Shown here in pieces: positions 12,802-24,500 of a stretch of 64,000 nucleotides of DNA. Each line of letters opens with the position of its first letter. The stretch's first letter is position 1. The position numbers and the translations under genes are program-made. The notes beneath the pieces were generated by a model. It searched no databases, was not told the origin of the DNA, and was given only the letters and a program-made list of their open reading frames with translations. The DNA comes from Takakia lepidozioides (lineage: Eukaryota; Streptophyta; Takakiopsida; Takakiales; Takakiaceae), in NCBI GenBank assembly GCA_030704615.1, contig CM060733.1, positions 15,748,001-15,812,000 of the forward strand, in the 5' to 3' direction.

Positions 12802-13370
12802 CCGTCCCTGGACAACCATTTAGGTGATAATTAAATCAAAATGAAAGTGCCTAACACGTTTTGGGAATTTTTCAGATTTTGGCCTAATTGTTCGGAAACT
12901 ATGGGACCAAAGTGCCTGATGCCTAAAAATTCCAGCAAAATACTTTCAAGCCTCTTCTCATGTTGTTTGTAATAAGATGAAAATGTCATTGAACAAAAAT
13001 CAATACAAATATATGCGTGCGGAAATAACTTCCTACAAATCCCAGTCTATTTGCGAAAACCTAATGGAGTATGGACTCATGAGGCGGGGCCGGCTAGGTG
13101 CAAGCTCGGAGGAGATTTGAGCTGGGCCTGTTGGCATGGGACAAGGGGCCCATGGGCATTGGGTTTCTATTTTGTATTTTTATTCTTAAGAAAATAAATG
13201 TTTTCTCTTCTCTTTTTTTCCTTTTTTCTCTTCTCATGTGCCTAATTCAAAAAACTTATAGCATGAAGATGCCTAATGTGGGAAATGGTTTGAGAAACGT
13301 GCCTAAGCAGTCTGTTTGGTTATTAATAATTATTAGGCGCAAAAATGCCTAAACGGTTGTCCGCGGAGGG
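12802..13370. mobile_element. TA-flanked MITE with about 24-bp terminal inverted repeats
   Basis: The left end reads CCGTCCCTGGACAACC then ATTTAGG. The right end, reverse-complemented, reads CCCTCCGCGGACAACC then GTTTAGG. Both ends are flanked by the dinucleotide TA, as for Tc1/mariner-type insertions. The 569-bp interior repeats the phrase GTGCCTAA and has no transposase. A second copy of the left 78 bp lies at 28128-28205, with the same CCGTCCCTGGACAACC end and AAAATGAAAGTGCCTAA body, confirming a dispersed family. Confidence 0.72.
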
Positions 13371-13598
13371 TATGCACAACGCATTACATTGCCTTCAAGA
13401 TTTTGCACGTCAGTTCCTTGCACTGTATTTGTACTGTCAAATGTACATATGTAGCCTGGTACTCTTGAGTGTCCGATCACAGACGTGGGAAGGTTGAAAG
13501 TACCTTGGTACTGCGATTTTGGGCGTGGTAGACTGCTCTTGGCCGTCAGGTTCCAGAAGAGTCCAGCTTTGATGTTGCAGACCTGGTCACAAGATTAA

Positions 13599-14932
13599 CC
13601 CCTAAAGGACAAGGGACAATTTTTGCCAAGACCTCAAAAACTGGACCCTGGCCCTCTAAAACATTTATATCTTGAGATTTACTAAGGCACTGTAAAACTA
13701 ACCGCTAGAATATACTCTCAACCACCCCATCTACGACCACAAAAATCCCTGTCTAAATCCAACCAGCAGATCCAAAGAATATAATGTCTAAAGGGGTGCA
13801 AAAAAAAAACAAATGAAGTAAATAGGGAAAAAAAAAGTGCTTTTTCTATCGAATTTCCCATCTGCAAACTGGTCTGACATGACACTCTCCAGAATCTGGT
13901 GCCCTGTCATATAAGCCACCTTCCCTGCAAATTTCATCTTTTTCTGACATAATCTCAGGTGGGCTGCTTTGTATGCTAAAAATGGGGGGTCAAATTTGGG
14001 GTTTTCCTTCGGCAGGTAAAAAGGTTTGTTCAGAAAATTGAGGAAACATTTTGAGCCGTTCATTTGGCAATCGCTCCGGTGGGAATGTTGTGGGTGGGTA
14101 TGGCTTTTCCGCAAAAACATTTCGGGCCAATCTGAATCTCCTACTAGGTCTTTTTACCCCCTGCCCATGAGACTTGCAATTGCACCTATGTGGGCCTATA
14201 ATTTTTGGGCGGTAGCCCTCTCTTGTGGAGGGTTTTAGGGGATGGCTCATCCTACCCGTCCCTAAACTGATTAGGCCTCCACCCCTCACAAGGCATGTCC
14301 CCCCCCCACCCAGGTTCGGGCCACCCCTATGTTTATTGGGTTTTGGGGTCACCCACCCCACGCGTTCATGGGCCACCCATGCCGGAAATGTGTCCCGGTT
14401 TTCAGGACGGGAAAAAAAAACTCGCCGGATTTTACAAAGTGGGTGGAAGCATCTCCAGGCAGCTCTCCGGCTGCGCATCAATTGAGCCTCTTCCCGCGCT
14501 CTCCCCCACCCCCCCCACAACAACAGGTTTGACACCAAACCACGCCCGGAGCTACCATCGCCATTGATTCCAGCTTGGGGATTAGGCATGGAGATATCCG
14601 AGGCAGGTCGGCTGCGGGTGCCATTTAGGGGGTAAGTGGCGCAATAAAGGGTGTTGGGAGACACGCCATGGGGGGTGCATGGAATTTCACCCTAACCTGA
14701 CCCTAGTTGCCACATCATCCTCAGGGCAGGTTAGATGGTGGAAAGTGGCCTCAAAATCACGAGTGTGGCAGACTCTACGCTTTTTACGTGGCAATTGCCA
14801 AGTCGTATGACCAATTGGGAAATGCCACATCATATCAGACTTGATTTCCAGTCGAATGAGCCTATGTCAGAGATAACCAGCCTGTTTTCTAAACCCAACC
14901 GACCCAAGTTGGGTCGTTTTGACGCTTAGGGG
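13599..14932. mobile_element. piggyBac-like nonautonomous element flanked by TTAA
   Basis: TTAA at 13595-13598 is followed by CCCCTAAAGG, and the other end reads GCTTAGGGG followed by TTAA at 14933-14936. TTAA duplication with CCC(C)TA termini is the signature of the piggyBac superfamily. The perfect terminal match is only 7 bp (CCCCTAA), but a further subterminal palindrome GACCCAAGTTGGGTC lies near the right end. No transposase motif is seen in the 1334 bp; the 224-residue open frame on the minus strand is low-complexity and proline-rich. The element is therefore probably a deletion derivative. Confidence 0.5.
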
Positions 14933-14936
14933 TTAA

Positions 14937-17002
14937 ATGTGTGGACCATATGGCTTCAAAGTTCACACCTCGATCATTCTGTAATGACGGCCTGCCCTGT
15001 GCTGCAACAAATGTATGCAAATGTATGCTAGAGTACACTGCTCCCCCAGCTCCCAGGGTACACATTCACATTGTCTCCTTGGATGTTGTCACGTTATCAC
15101 CTCCATTGGGAGCTCAGGCTCATCACTGCAAGGCTGCAAAATTTGTGGGCAATTTGGGCAGGTGGGTACCGTCGTGTCAGTGTCTACTCGCAAATAGCTA
15201 AATTTCCCTGACAGATACTGCACATGGTAAAATTATTTGCTTAACCTAAGTAGATCAGCAACAGCTACCGGCCCTCCAGCTCCCTCAAGCTCCGAGCAGG
15301 CCCCCTAAGATACTAGGACGTAGCTGTAACTTTTACACTACAGTGACCACTACTTACGTGCCACAGCTCTCTCTAAAATTCAGCTCACTTATCCCTTGTG
15401 GGCCTTATTAGCAACAAGTGTTGCATAGGATCAAGCTAGCCTTGACCAAGTGTGAACAACACATATATGTTACACCTGCAGATAGAGGACCTGCAATGAA
15501 GATAGATACTTGCTATTACAATGGATGATGTCCTGAATTGCAACAGACAACTAGACGTTCATTCAGGTAATTGTTGTGCCTTTGGTTGTTGGGCAATTAC
15601 AGAGCCCCTCAGTCAACCACTTCTTCAATCCACGGTTGTGACTTCCATTCATTTGTGTGAGCCCACATTTGAGAGGGGGACCCAGAATGGGTGAACAAAC
15701 CTGCCATACCCTTGCTTCTTTCATCGCTGTACCCGAACCAAATCCAACTCAACCCCAAGTGCATAGGTGTGCACATGCGCTCTACATACATAGTAACTAT
15801 GGTACTAGGGATTCTTGTACTGAGAGTCATACAAAGGCAGGGGGACAGCATCACAACACTCTCACTGTGACCAGGCTACGACCACCATGATGGATATTCT
15901 GTCGAATCTGAAGAGGCCGATAGAGAATCATTTGCCCCACTTGCCGCTCTCTGCAGCGGCTGACTACTGCCGGGCCACTAGACTTTTCTACAAGCTGCTT
16001 CAAGTCTCCAGCCAATCAGTAGCTGGAAACCCTATCCATCTGTGTCTACAGCCAATCAGGTCCAGCGCAATCCTGGGTATGATGGTGGGGCACTTGGAGT
16101 GCCGAGCATAGCCACCATAAATGGCAGGTGGGTGGCTCATTCCAAGGTACTAAATAAATTCTCCCTCTCGAAGGTTATCTCAGAGCAGATTGTGTGAAAA
16201 TGTGTTTAAAAAAGGGGAGGAAGCCCTGTAAATCATATTAAAACACACAGGAAAAGGGGTAGCTTGATATAATAATCCGCTTCCAAAGATGGGTTTGTAG
16301 TTGGCAATCAAAGAATCCCCAGAAAGATGGCTCCAAAGATCCTGCTCTCTTGTGGGTTCACTCTCAATACACATCCTTCCCTGGGGACCCACAACCACAA
16401 TCGGAAGGTGCAGATAAGGATACATCCTATATGTATGACATGGAGATGCAATGCCTGTAACTCTTCTATTTACTCTTCTCTGAACTGTATTTAGGGTGAG
16501 CAATCCTGGGAAATTTGCTGAGTAATCCCTGCTTGTGTGATTGCTCTTCCAAACAGTGAGGCCAGCCTCATACAGACTAGGTAGTACTTTGGCTCAGTTA
16601 CTGCACCCTCTCAATACGTTATAAATAGAAACCCCAGGGAGCTCACTGACTGAGGCCTTTCGCTGCATTCATCCAGGATCTCAGTTGCAGTCTCACCCAC
16701 AACACGGGCCCCCATTTGGAAGGTACTATTGTGTAGCCCCACCGCGCGGCGACCGCGCCGCAGCAGGGCTGCCCGTCTCCAAACAAAAACAGATTCTTCT
16801 GGGCAGACCGGCCGCGGTTGTAGGGTGACTCGACTGAGAATACAGGCTTGGAATTCATTGGATGTTTATTTGTGCACACAAGACAAACCGTTCATTCATC
16901 TGAGTCATTGGATGTCGATTTGAATGTCTTCTGACTTCTGGTATTTGAGCTGTTATTTTTGGAAGATTGTGAGGCCAATAATACACAAGTGTGACCAACA
17001 GT
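14937..17002. other. Gene-free stretch
   Basis: No recognisable coding region. A small GC- and CpG-rich patch lies at about 16740-16815. Open frames on both strands lack domains and splice context. Confidence 0.4.
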
Positions 17003-17215
17003 CAGTAGCTCAGTTGGATAGTGCAGACCCAGATGATTCTGGGGTCAAATCCAGCTACCTAGATGGGTGTGGTATGTTCTTCTCCCCCTTCCCTTGGGCG
17101 GTGTCCCATGCGAAAGCCTTCACGGCCAGGTTACTCTGAAAGAGGTTATTTTCTCCTCTAACCATAATTAAGGGCCTGATTCGTGAGCTGTCGCTCCCAG
17201 GTGTTTCCCTTTTAA
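17003..17215 (+). mobile_element. tRNA-derived SINE, copy B (plus strand)
   Basis: This is the most complete copy. It has a tRNA-like head (AGTAGCTCAGTTGGATAGTG, then GGGGTCAAATCC), a body with TATGTTCTTCTCCCCCTTCC, GGTGTCCCATGCGAAAGCC and CTGAAAGAGGTTATTTT, and a tail ending TAAGGGCCTGATTCGTGAGC then TGTCGCTCCCAGGTGTT, followed by an A/T-rich run. The body matches copy A over about 150 bp. Transcription by RNA polymerase III from the A and B boxes is expected for this class. Confidence 0.8.
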
Positions 17216-19026
17216 AAAATTAAAAAGAAAAAAGAGAAGGAATAGTTTGCCGCTCTAAGTTCACCTTAGGGCGGACGGGCAGCCAGTTTGCAGTAAACTC
17301 AAAATATGGCCTACCAGAACACGGGTGGATACGGTACAAGTGCCACACAACTTGTTTTGTCCACCCCTTGTACAAACTTTTGCAAGAGCTCAAAGAGTTC
17401 ACTTGCACATTGTGGTCCGCGCACAAGAGAGGTAGGAAAAAAATTGGTTGTCTTTTATCCTCCCGTATCTACAGCATTCATCTCGTGCCACGCATGCAAT
17501 CGCCAGATGCCCTGGAAGTTACTGGCCCATTGTTGTTTTTTGGCTTTTGGATAGAGGGGTCGTCAGCTTGGGTACCGACTCGGAACAAGTCTAGTGGAAC
17601 TCCAGCCTTCCTGCGGGGGGATCCCCAAACTTCTGGAGGATATCAATTAGCCCCATCACAATAATCAAAGCACCGACACCATAGCGCACCTGAATTTCAA
17701 ACTACTCTGGAGCAAGCATTTTAGGCCTTCACTGGCTCTCTGTTTTGGGCAGATGTTTTATCTTGCTGGTCCGGTGGAGACCTTCTGGAAGCTGCCCGTC
17801 GCTTGTTTCGCCTCTCTTTTTTGTTAATTTTATTTCCAGTACCATCCCCTGTTTCCAAAATCCAAAAGTACATTTTTTAATATAAAATTATGTCCATTGA
17901 CCCATTCCACAAAAATAATGTTTATTTTATTTTGTCGCACTCAAATGAGAGTCGTTGCACTTCAAGTTTGTCGTGGGAAACGTGGTAGAAAAGAAAAAGA
18001 ATAGTCAAGTTGGTCCAATAATCTCATCGTCAATAATATTATCATTCTGGAAATGAAAAACACCTGGGAACAATATTGATTATTCGTACACCACAATCAT
18101 TGGACACTCTAAAAATAGTTTCCTTCATGAAAAAATCATGGACTCGATTTATTTCTATACAAAAACAATTTGATGCTATGTAAAGTTCAGGCTTCATTTT
18201 CACAGTAGGAGCCTGCTCATCACAGTGCCTACCTTCCCAAGTACGATTGTACAGTACATCAACATGGATGAAAAATATCATGAAAGTAGATGAGAAATCA
18301 GAAAGTGAGATAACTGCATAATTTTATCATTCTTTAATTAAATTATAATTCAATCTCGCTATGATTCACGTTAGTGCTTTGTGGATGCAGCGCAGATGTA
18401 CTTCGGTGAAATGGTGTGCCCAATTTGCAGATTTCAACGACACTGCAGAAGGTCTCCATCGAACATCTCTGGACAGACACCCTCCCAACCTTTGGTGACT
18501 CCCCGGCGAAATTGACGTCCAGTGACCGAAAAACTGGGACTCCAAAATGAAAAGCTCACTTGAATTTGAGCAATTCCCAAAAAACGCTAACCCACCGTTA
18601 AACCACAGTTCAGATGGTGCTCCTTAGCAGGGGATTCCTTTCCACTCCAGTAATTACCCCTCAGTTTCTGCAGGCACCCAGCTTATCTACTTGCCATAGT
18701 CTCTTTTCGAGAGTATGTTACTTTCTAGTGGAGAGCAGCATTGCACTTCCTATGGCACGGTTCGCAGTGAATCCGTTGTTGTGGGTAGTTAAGGCTTGAC
18801 TCTTTGGCTATGGATGTTACCGAATCCTATGATGTTTTAGCCTGTTATGGCCTCCTATCTTCGTTGATTTTTACAAGATGACCACTTAATATGACTTCCG
18901 GGCTGAGTCCGTCCCTTTTATAAAATGTAACGGGGTTATGGTGATAGTACACCAATCAATATTGCCATTGCATCTCTGCCATGGCTATTTTCTTAATGGC
19001 TTTTCTCAATACATTGTTTTTTTTTA
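17216..19026. other. Gene-free stretch
   Basis: AT-rich sequence without recognisable genes. No inverted-repeat-bounded element was found. Confidence 0.4.
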
Positions 19027-19072
19027 ACACCTGGGAGCGACAGCTCCCAAATCAGGCCCCTTAATTTTAATT
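19027..19072 (-). mobile_element. SINE tail fragment, copy C (minus strand)
   Basis: Read on the minus strand this is TTAAGGGGCCTGATTTGGGA followed by GCTGTCGCTCCCAGGTGTTA, the 3' tail of the SINE seen at 17166-17206. The head is absent, as expected of a 5'-truncated insertion. Confidence 0.7.
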
Positions 19073-19587
19073 TTTTTTTAAGGGAAATACCCGGGAGGGG
19101 GGTTGGTAACTTAGAAGGTGAGCACTGCTCATGTGAGCATAGGAAAACAGAGGCGAGAGCACAAAAATACGGCAATAGGGTACCCATGTTTCCACGGAAA
19201 TAGAATACGCGTGAATAGGGTCCCTCCATGCGAAATAGGGAGTTATGTGCCTATTTCTGTCCCTATTTCTGTCCCTAAACCCTAATGCGAAATAGACACC
19301 CCTAATGTATATCTACAAGCTCCAAGCTCCAAGTTCTTAGAAATATAACTAGAGATGAGCTCTAAGATACAAGGTAGTATAATTATGGTCGCGTAAGTGC
19401 AAAGACTCGATCTGTAATGCTTTGCGGGATATGCAAGCACCCGGGCAGGAGGCCATTACAGGTCTTCCCAAAGATAACATTGTCTGATTAACTTCTTAAA
19501 AGCCTCATCCTCAGTATAGCATACTAAACAGAACAAGAGCAATGAAATGAATACATGGAAGAGGTGATTCGAATATACATGTGTGGT

Positions 19588-19958
19588 TTTATATGTAATT
19601 TTGGGCCTGAAAGGATTTATGGCAATAGATATTAGAGCTGCCTATTGAGTTGTATTTCCTTGATAGAGCTGAAATATAGGGTGTCGATAAAAACGTTTCG
19701 CAAGCGAAACGGTATTACCAAGACCATTCTATATTAGTTGTGGTGAAGTACTTACCTACTGCTAGAGCTTCTGAGGCTTGAGATATATGGTAATATCACC
19801 ATATTATTGTTGTTTGCTGTCGTGAGCATTGTCACATGCTACCCAACGATACAGCAAAGATCATCAACGTAAAAAAGAATATCGGAGAGACAGGAAGATA
19901 TTTAACTTCACTGGCAAAATACATATGTGGCTCTTAGTTACGCCTGTCCCGTGACCAG

Positions 19959-20036
<78 letters not shown>

Positions 20037-20253
20037 ATGTAATTTTGGAGTCATGGATGGATTTCTGGCAACAGATATTAGGGCTGCCTAGTGAGTTGTA
20101 TTTCCTTGATAGAACTGAAATATAGTGTGTCGATAAAAATGTTTCGCAAGCGAAACGGTATTAACGAGACAATTCGGTGGAATATATTGGTTCTGGTGAA
20201 GTACTTACCTACTGCTCAAGCTTCTGCGGTTCAAGATATATGGCTATGTCACC
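19588..20253. repeat. Direct duplication (two copies of about 215 bp) around a CT microsatellite
   Basis: Copy 1 (19588-19800) and copy 2 (20033-20253) share TTATATGTAATTTTGG, GAGTTGTATTTCCTTGATAG, a GTGTCGATAAAAA phrase and GTGAAGTACTTACCTACTGC. Each contains the palindrome GTTTCGCAAGCGAAAC. A pure CT run of about 73 bp (19961-20033) ends exactly where copy 2 begins. No protein is encoded. The unit may be a dispersed repeat whose insertions are tied to microsatellites. Confidence 0.75.
19961..20033. repeat. (CT)n microsatellite, about 36 units
   Basis: Uninterrupted TC repeats. The sequence just before it contains GTGGCTCTTAGTTACGCC, which recurs as its reverse complement beside the GA microsatellite at 48323-48402. 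Confidence 0.95.
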
Positions 20254-21506
20254 GGTGAGAGTCAAACATGGAATATCAGTGATTGCTTATCGAGATACGT
20301 GTGTTGTGTCAGCTTGCATCCTCAAATATGTGTAGACTATTTTTTCCGAGCCGGGTTCCAAGTTCAGGGTGGGACCACGCTACATTTCGCTAACGAAAAC
20401 TGATGATCCTCATAATATAATGTTGGATATTGGTCGAGGTGTAACAAATTAGCGCTTTAATTGTGTCTGTAAGTATCATTTCATTCTGTTTGATAGCATC
20501 TCATATCTTGTTCCTATTTTCCTTGGATTTCCATTTCTGTTCTCTTCACTATGTAACAGTAAGAAAAGGAATACTTGACGGTAGATCTGTTTGGTTACTC
20601 TCAAATGTTCGTTAGTTACAGTTTATTGCAAAATTCAATGACAAGTTGAGATATGCATCTCTCCTCGATATCGTCCATTTGTTTCACTTGATATAGTTTA
20701 GGTGGTTATGGCGGCGGACTGATGTTGATGACCCTCTTGAATTGAAGAACAATTTTGAATAAAAAAATTGAAGCCTCTGAAAATATCATTTGTACGACTC
20801 ACAAATTGTCGAGATGCAATAATGTATAGTTTCGCATATTAGTGATTGCTACAAGCGTCAACTACACATGATTAAATATATAACTATCAATAAACGAGAT
20901 TGTTGATGGAGACGGCACTAACGGGAAATTCCCTATGTTCCAACTTCGCGCGGCTTGTGCTCACGTGAGCAGACTAATTTGACATTTTAGTTTCGCTAAA
21001 TCATTTTTCTAAGAATATTCTTGGGTAGCATGCATGCTGCTTACTGACTACGAAGATAAGCCAGATGTATGTTTTGACGATGTAGATTCACAAGACAATT
21101 GATTACTTAGACATGAACGTGAAGAACATTGTTAGGGTACTGGGTGTGCAGAATGAGTCCAAGGCAAGAGTGAACCACCTTTCAAGCGCAACTACTGAGG
21201 AGAATTGTCAAATGCACTGCAAAATTCTCAAAACCTCACTTTTGTTTCAAACAAAAATTCTTCAAAATTGGAAGCATCCAGACATGCTCTATGACCGTGA
21301 GTACTAGTAAATCAATCTGAAATCAATCCGAAACACCTACCTTGTATTCCAGCCTCCAAACGCTCTACTTGCCCACTCCATCAAACCAAAACAATGTTTA
21401 TTCATATTCCAAAACCTGAACATTTAAAACCTAAAGTTCGTTTTGAACTTTTATCAGCCAACAAAGCCAACTATGGCTGTTACAAATCCACCAAATGATA
21501 TTTACA
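20254..21506. other. AT-rich intergenic region and 3' flank of GLDH
   Basis: No coding motifs. The section just below 21507 should contain the GLDH 3' UTR. A small open frame on the plus strand at 21113-21307 has no recognisable domain. Confidence 0.4.
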
Positions 21507-24500
21507 TCAGTCCAATGTGGTGGAGTTTCGTCGCGGAAAGAGCTGATCAATGACATCATTGGCAAGAACATTATTTGGATCAAGGTCTGAACGCGCCTGG
21601 TTGAATGCTTCTACAGGGAAACGCTTTCGGATTCTCTCTCGCAACCATGTCATCGACTTCTCATCTTTTGGGATCTGCAACCCACAATCCAAAGAAAGTT
21701 CTCTCTTAGTCCAACCTTCTACTCCCTCTCACTCTTCTTGGGAAGCCATAGTGGAGAGAGCGAGCGAAGCAGAGAGAGAGAATGTGTGGTCACTGTTGTA
21801 CCTCAATCTTAGCCCAGTGTTCAAATGCACCATACGCATCCCACAGCTGCTGTTGTGTGGCCTTACGGTACTCAAAGAACCGATCAGTGATGGCTGCCCT
21901 TTGTTCCTCATCCGTGGTGGGCAAGTACATTATAATTCCAACCTGGGCCCACCAACAAACAACTTGCCCTGATGAAACAGAAGGTAATAAACAGTAAGAC
22001 ATTATCGTCTAAAGGGAGATAAAACTGCCTGATAATGAAGTACCCATCAAACAGCAGAGAAGGAGAGGCTATTTGATATATTGGAAAGTAAACTGAAGAC
22101 AGCACACCCCAATCCACGATTGCAAGCTCAAGCCACCCAATTGAGAAGATCCAAAACACAGAATTTGGGAGGACTTCAGAGGCAATCCGTACCGGTACTG
22201 CTGACTTGGTTCATAATGGAGGCCAGTCGAACTGGGTAAAATCGGACCCACTAGATACTGATACTGGGGCTTGCAAAATACAGAACATCCTGCTGATTAT
22301 TGTGCCAGCAACCAGAAAGACCAGCACAGCACAGCACAACCAGAAAGAGATGCATTGAAAAAGTATGGTACCCAGGAATAAATTGTATCATATGACGAGC
22401 TGGAGGCTGGGCTCAGCGGACTCCGGCTGCTGGCAGTCCACCGTTGCTCAATTGGTGCTGGTGCGGGGATGCCCTCTTTCTTTATTAATCGTAGAACTTG
22501 TTCCATGTACTTTACATCCTGTAGATCGGGTTTCCGCAGTGTGCCCGTTGGGAAGGACATTTCAGAGACCCATTGTTGGCCACCACAGTCAAAACCCAGA
22601 ATTTCATCACTCCAGCCAATTCGATAACCCTCGCTCTTTTTCCAGTACTCAGCCTCTGCTTGATTGACCTGCAGACTGAAACAGTTAGATTTGCTGCAGA
22701 GGATGTCAAACAACCCAACCGCCTACAAATCTCCTTCTCTTCCTATTGCTCTCTCTAGCCATGATTCCTCAGCGATGTTAGTGGTGCCCAGTATGCTCTC
22801 ATCCTCCATTATTTTATGTCCTGACCAGGCCCTATCCTCTATTTCCAAAAGGAAACAGCAATGTAGTGTACTGAAAACATTTTTTATTTTTATCTTTAGT
22901 GAGAGGCTAAATTCACCTTGGCCAACATATAGTTTTAACTTACAAAGAGAGATAATTCAACCATATTACAGAATTTGCAGAGATGAGGTAATGATTCTAA
23001 TCAACGTGAGGAACTCGACACAGGGAAAGGAGCTCTCACCTTAGTGACATGAGCCTTGTTTAGCGGGTCAAATGCTAGCAACTTATCACGAAGCTCCGTA
23101 AATGACAGAGATACTATCTCCTCTTCGGAGAGAACTCCCAGAGGCTCTCGGCTTCCTGCGCTGGTGCCACTCCACAAGCCAGCCTCTGCTGGTGGGCTGC
23201 CATCTCTGTGCCCTCCTTGTGTATATGCTATCTCTTCCTCAGGCCTGCCCCACAACACTAAAAATTCAATATTCCACTTCACTGTCTCTCTTTCCACCCA
23301 TCCGTGTGTCGGAGTCCTGAAATTGGTAGAGCGTATTGAGAACGCACACTATGAAAAGACCAGTACACAACTCATACCTGCAACACTAACATTGGAAGCT
23401 ATCAAACACCTTGCCCCTGCATGAGTACACCTCCATCCCCTGGGCTAATCTCTCATACTCTAGAAGATAACCAAAAATCAAGACCAACTTTAGAATTTTA
23501 ACTTCACATTGCTTTCCAGCATACATATGCAGATATCATGGTATTTAAAACTGGGGGTGTCCCCACATAGCTTTAGTTCTTCGATCATCTAATCAGGAAA
23601 GTACAACTAAACAACAACAAATGTTCTTGTGAACCTTCACCTTTGTGGGAAGTAGTCATTCAACTTACAAGTATTTAGCAGCCACTTCCCTATAAAGAGA
23701 TCGTGCTGCACTCAGCCTTTCATCCGGACTGTATTTATGAGCCATCTCCTTGAGAGTTTCCCGACCCTCTGGCAAAGGATTGCATTGAACCACCACTACT
23801 GTGTCTGTGTCAGGGATCCACATGTAACGCAAATGCTTGTTCTCCTGCAGCCATTTCCTGAAAGTTCAAGCCAACACAACTCACTCTCATGCAACAGAAC
23901 AAACAGAGAACAATCCAATCATTGAACTTTGCATAACCGAGAAAGCAAGCGTGCGAGAGAGAGAAACCAGAATTAAATTCATATTAGTAATACATCTCGG
24001 CAAAGGATCAAGCTTTTATTGAAACTTTCCAGCAGAGACCACCGCAGCCACAGAGGCAGCACAGAATTAATGATTCAACTCCTATCAAAGCCTTACTTGC
24101 ATATGGAGAACCCGCCCAAGTCCAAAGAAAACAATTATAGAAGGTGAGACAGTACTCATACTTGTGATTCTTTCGTACTTGCTTCATGTTGGTGACAAAT
24201 GTGTTCTCCAATAGCTGGTGCGCTGGGACACACTGAAGGGTGACTTCGGCAACCACTCCAAGAGCTCCAAGGCCACACCGGGCAAGGTAAAACAAGTCGC
24301 CATCAGTTTCAGCAGAGAGGTCCAATGTTCCCTTACCAGGAGTTACCAGCTTCAGGCTAACCACCTGCTCATCCACTGGGGGTAACTTTGCTCCGGTTCC
24401 ATGTGCCCCAACCTGCCAAGGAGAAAAAGACCATCTTCAGAACATATAAGTGTGCATCAAGCAAAGATTCTGCTGTCAAGCACACTGATGTTTTAGAGTC

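Noticed and set aside
13990-14664. 224-residue open frame on the minus strand
   Set aside because: Low-complexity Gly/Pro/Arg-rich translation of GC-rich sequence inside the piggyBac-like element; no domain and no splice context.
22297-22366. GLDH exon 5 extending past 22372
   Set aside because: Plant GLDH continues TGG-Val-Gly-Ile after this point, and that sequence starts exactly at the acceptor before 21942, so the read-through is intron.
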